Part shown: positions 61,828 through 64,000 of the stretch, piece by piece
Numbering within the stretch: the stretch's first letter is position 1
Layout: the number at the start of each line of letters is the position of its first letter
NCBI GenBank assembly: GCA_963642995.1
Contig: CAVIIZ010000001.1
Span: 1 to 64,000 of the forward strand
Origin: CAVAWX01 sp963642995
GTDB taxonomy: Bacteria; Actinomycetota; Coriobacteriia; Coriobacteriales; QAMH01
Direction: 5' to 3'
DNA length: 64,000 bases
Notes under the pieces: model-generated
The model's database searches: none
What the model was told of the DNA's origin: nothing
The model's input: only the letters and a program-made list of their open reading frames with translations
Position numbers and translations under genes: made by a program

Positions 61828-62658
61828 CTACAGCAGCCCCGGCACGCGGCGCAGTGCCGACGTCCACGGGTTGGCGTCGGAGAAGACGCCCGTGCCGAGC
61901 AGCGCCGTCACGTCGTCTGCGCCGAGGTCTTTGGTCAACACGAGCATGAGCACCTGCTCGGGCGCCATGACCGGCGCGTAGATGCGGATCATCTTGATGT
62001 TGCGATACGACGCCACCGAGGGCACCCCGCGCATCGCGCACGCCTCGCGGTAGGCGCCGATGAAGGCGACCAGGTCCTTGTCGCCGCCCGCGCACACGAA
62101 GTCGATGGCCGCATCGTATCCCACGGGAATCGTGGCGAAGCGGTTGAGCGAGGCGGCGTCGAGCTGCATGCGCCCCGTGTAGACGGCGTCGCGCCCCGTG
62201 CCCAAGGTATTGCCCGCCGCTATGACGCGGAAATCCGGGTGCGCGCGCACAGACGCGTCGGGAAAGGCGAAGTAGCCGTTGGCGATGGCGCCGTTCAAGG
62301 CCACGGCCACGGCCGGGTCGCTTGCGTCGAACTCGTCGAGGAAGAAGACGCCGCCGCCCTCGAACGCGCGCCGAAACTCCGTGGCGTGGTAGACGCCGCG
62401 CGCGTCCACGAACCCGGCCAGCTTGTACTCGTCGGTCACGCATCCCATGAAGTGGAAGGGCAGGGCGAGCGCCAGGCACACCTGCTCGACGAGCACGTTC
62501 TTGCCCGAACCGGCAGGCCCGAAGAGATAGGCCGGCACCTTGTGCGCGACGGCATGGGCAAGCGGCTCGAAGGCCTCGTGCACGACCTGCTTCAAGTCGG
62601 GTGCGAGCATATCGGGCTCGTCGAGGCCCCACTCGTAGCCTTTCGAGATGTCCCACAT
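61828..62658 (-). CDS. MoxR-family AAA+ ATPase
   Basis: A 276-residue AAA+ protein. Walker A is FGPAGSGKNVLVEQ near residue 70, Walker B is GGGVFFLDEFDASDP, and sensor I is VIAAGNTLGTG. A MoxR-type pattern (FRRAFEGGGVFFLDEFD) is clear. MoxR ATPases act with vWA partners to remodel or activate enzymes. It precedes the DUF7192-like partner on the same strand. GAGGG lies close to ATG 62658. The client is unknown. Confidence 0.82.
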   Translation of the reverse strand: MWDISKGYEWGLDEPDMLAPDLKQVVHEAFEPLAHAVAHKVPAYLFGPAGSGKNVLVEQVCLALALPFHFMGCVTDEYKLAGFVDARGVYHATEFRRAFEGGGVFFLDEFDASDPAVAVALNGAIANGYFAFPDASVRAHPDFRVIAAGNTLGTGRDAVYTGRMQLDAASLNRFATIPVGYDAAIDFVCAGGDKDLVAFIGAYREACAMRGVPSVASYRNIKMIRIYAPVMAPEQVLMLVLTKDLGADDVTALLGTGVFSDANPWTSALRRVPGLL

Positions 62659-62736
62659 GCGCCCTCGTCCGCCCTTTCCCGTCTCGGGTGCGGCAGGCAG
62701 GCGAAAACGGCCGGCGCGCGCAACCCCCGTCCGTCT

Positions 62737-64000
62737 TCAGCCCTCGCGTTTTTCCCGTTTCCCCGCTTCTTTCGCCGCGAAGAAGTCGAAGCGCGGCGGC
62801 AGCTCCTTCAAGGTGAAGCCGCCTGCCGCCACCTCGTCGTCTTCAGCCCACGAATCGAGCGGCTCGAGCAGGTGGTCCCAGTCGAAGAAGCCCGCGTGCC
62901 CGTTGCGCGAGGCGTGCTCGGCGATGTCCAGGTACTCGAAGACCAGCTCGCAGCCGCGCGGCACGATGGGGTGCATGAGCACGACGGACACGCGCATCAG
63001 GTAGAACAGGTCGCGCAGCACCGGCTCGATGGCGCCCGCCGCATCGTCTACCGCGGACGCCGCGCGGCTTTCCTGCGTCCACCACTTGTTCACGTCGCGC
63101 AAGAACGCGTCCATGAGCGCCCAGACCTCGTGCAGGCGCGTCTCGTACATGAGGCGCTCGTAGCGCTCGGCCGTCTCTTCCGCCCATGCGCGCGCCCGCT
63201 CGGAAGGGCCTCCCAGCGGCGCCGTGCCGCCGTGGTGCTTTTGGGCGGTGTAGAAACACGAGCGCACGATGCGGTTGAAGATGTTGGAGAGCAGCGCGCT
63301 TTCCTTCAGCACCGGGTCCGGGTACTTCTCGTCGCCTGCGTGCTTCGGGTCGAAGGGCTTGGGCGAAAAGCTCGTCGGCCGCTCGTCGAGGCCCAGGCTC
63401 ATCCAGTGCGCGCGCAGCTGCTCTGCCGTGTAGTGCCCGAGCAGCTCGTCGGCGCCCGGCGGCGGGGTCTCGCTTGACGACGAGGCCTTCTTGCCCAGGA
63501 AAAGCGCGTGGTAGTCGGGTACGAGCGTGGTCTGGCGCAGCTCGTCGCCGCTGCCCTGCGCGTGCGGGTCCTCGCCTTGCATGGCCGCCCACAGCGCCGT
63601 CTGCGCGACTCCGTAGAAATAGATGTTGTCCTGCCCGATGAACTGGTAGACCCGCGCGTCGTCGCTTGCCCACCACTCGCGCCAGGCGTCTGGCGCCGCA
63701 TCCGCGTCGCGGCGCCTCAGGGCCGCCTGCGAGAAGCTGATGGGCGCCCACAGCGACTCCGGCCAGCACCACACCGTCAAGCCGGGCGTCGAGCCGTCGA
63801 GCGCGGGGGCCTTCACCCCCCACTCGATGTTGCCCGTCAGGCGAAACGGCACGAGCGTCTTGCCCGTGCGAAAGCGCACGCCGCCGGCCGCGAGGCGCTC
63901 CGTGGCCGCGTCGCGGGCGTCTATGTCGGAAAACTCCAAGGTGAAAGACTGCCTGCCGCCTTGCGGGGCATGCCGCTCGTGCGCGGGCAGCTCGGCTTTC
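62737..64000 (-). CDS. metG: MetRS-like class I tRNA ligase, 3' portion
   Basis: About 420 residues of a class I synthetase; the frame is open to the window edge, so the HIGH motif lies outside. VYQFIGQDNIYFYG and WCWPESLWAPISF match methionyl-tRNA synthetase, and the C-terminal helical anticodon-binding region is recognisable (LKESALLSNIFNRIVRSCF). The KMSKS region is altered: LFLGKKASSSS, where the lysine/serine spacing resembles KMSSS-type loops. It may be a divergent MetRS or a related class I enzyme of unknown specificity. It lies upstream of the MoxR gene on the same strand, with about 78 bases between. Confidence 0.7.
   Translation of the reverse strand, partial: KAELPAHERHAPQGGRQSFTLEFSDIDARDAATERLAAGGVRFRTGKTLVPFRLTGNIEWGVKAPALDGSTPGLTVWCWPESLWAPISFSQAALRRRDADAAPDAWREWWASDDARVYQFIGQDNIYFYGVAQTALWAAMQGEDPHAQGSGDELRQTTLVPDYHALFLGKKASSSSETPPPGADELLGHYTAEQLRAHWMSLGLDERPTSFSPKPFDPKHAGDEKYPDPVLKESALLSNIFNRIVRSCFYTAQKHHGGTAPLGGPSERARAWAEETAERYERLMYETRLHEVWALMDAFLRDVNKWWTQESRAASAVDDAAGAIEPVLRDLFYLMRVSVVLMHPIVPRGCELVFEYLDIAEHASRNGHAGFFDWDHLLEPLDSWAEDDEVAAGGFTLKELPPRFDFFAAKEAGKREKREG

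Overview
The window is 64 kb of high-GC, densely coding bacterial chromosome. It most likely comes from the actinobacterial class Coriobacteriia, probably an Eggerthellaceae-like gut anaerobe. This is inference from content: an actinobacterial integration host factor (mihF), a LuxR-type regulator with a large polytopic membrane domain convergent with an oxalate:formate-type transporter, Cys-rich Hdr-like and DUF169/ferredoxin proteins, a two-subunit class I fumarase, an archaeal-type class I aldolase, and no aerobic machinery in view. No rRNA, tRNA, CRISPR array or complete insertion sequence was recognised.

Layout. 0-6 kb (mostly + strand): the 3' part of htpG, an aldo/keto-reductase-fold protein that has lost its catalytic tetrad, an OFA-family transporter, a bidirectional terminator region and the convergent membrane LuxR regulator. 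6-18.3 kb: a type II NADH dehydrogenase (+), then minus-strand central metabolism and redox genes (fumarase, malic enzyme, aldolase, a NadE whose glutaminase triad is gone, an Hdr-like Fe-S protein, a GNAT/PhnP-like fusion, a ferredoxin-DUF169 protein, Elp3). 18.4-23 kb: a dltA-B-C-X-D operon for D-alanylation of cell-surface polymers. 23-43.4 kb: housekeeping genes on the minus strand, in transcription order mihF-gmk, rpoZ-thiI, phoH-like-ybeY, guaB-HD hydrolase, dapB-dapA-rnj-ftsK-rodZ-yajQ-rimO-pgsA-pncC-recA-recX. recA has a LexA box exactly inside its promoter spacer. 43.5-53.7 kb: one pyrimidine operon, pyrR-pyrB-pyrC-carA-carB-pyrK-pyrD-pyrF, encoding all of UMP synthesis seen here except pyrE.

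53.7-59.1 kb is an accessory island between pyrR and coaD. It holds three toxin-antitoxin-like modules (RHH antitoxin + nucleotidyltransferase; FitA/VapB + PIN; RHH + PIN). The first and third have perfect palindromic operators next to the -10; the second has only a looser inverted repeat upstream. It also holds an orphan BioB-like radical SAM gene with a structured leader and several decayed genes. Two decayed genes, an hsdR remnant and a DUF4143-type ATPase remnant, carry in-frame internal deletions. A 35-bp direct repeat flanks the first toxin-antitoxin module, and its toxin gene has a (GA)n tract that puts the natural start out of frame.

59.1-64 kb: coaD, a MoxR ATPase paired with a large acidic low-complexity partner containing a 45-bp tandem repeat, and the 3' part of a MetRS-like class I tRNA ligase that runs off the window.

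No completely new multi-gene system is evident. The strongest unusual signals are the two pseudoenzymes (AKR and NadE glutaminase domain), the slipped toxin gene, the in-frame deletion remnants, and the MoxR/low-complexity pair.
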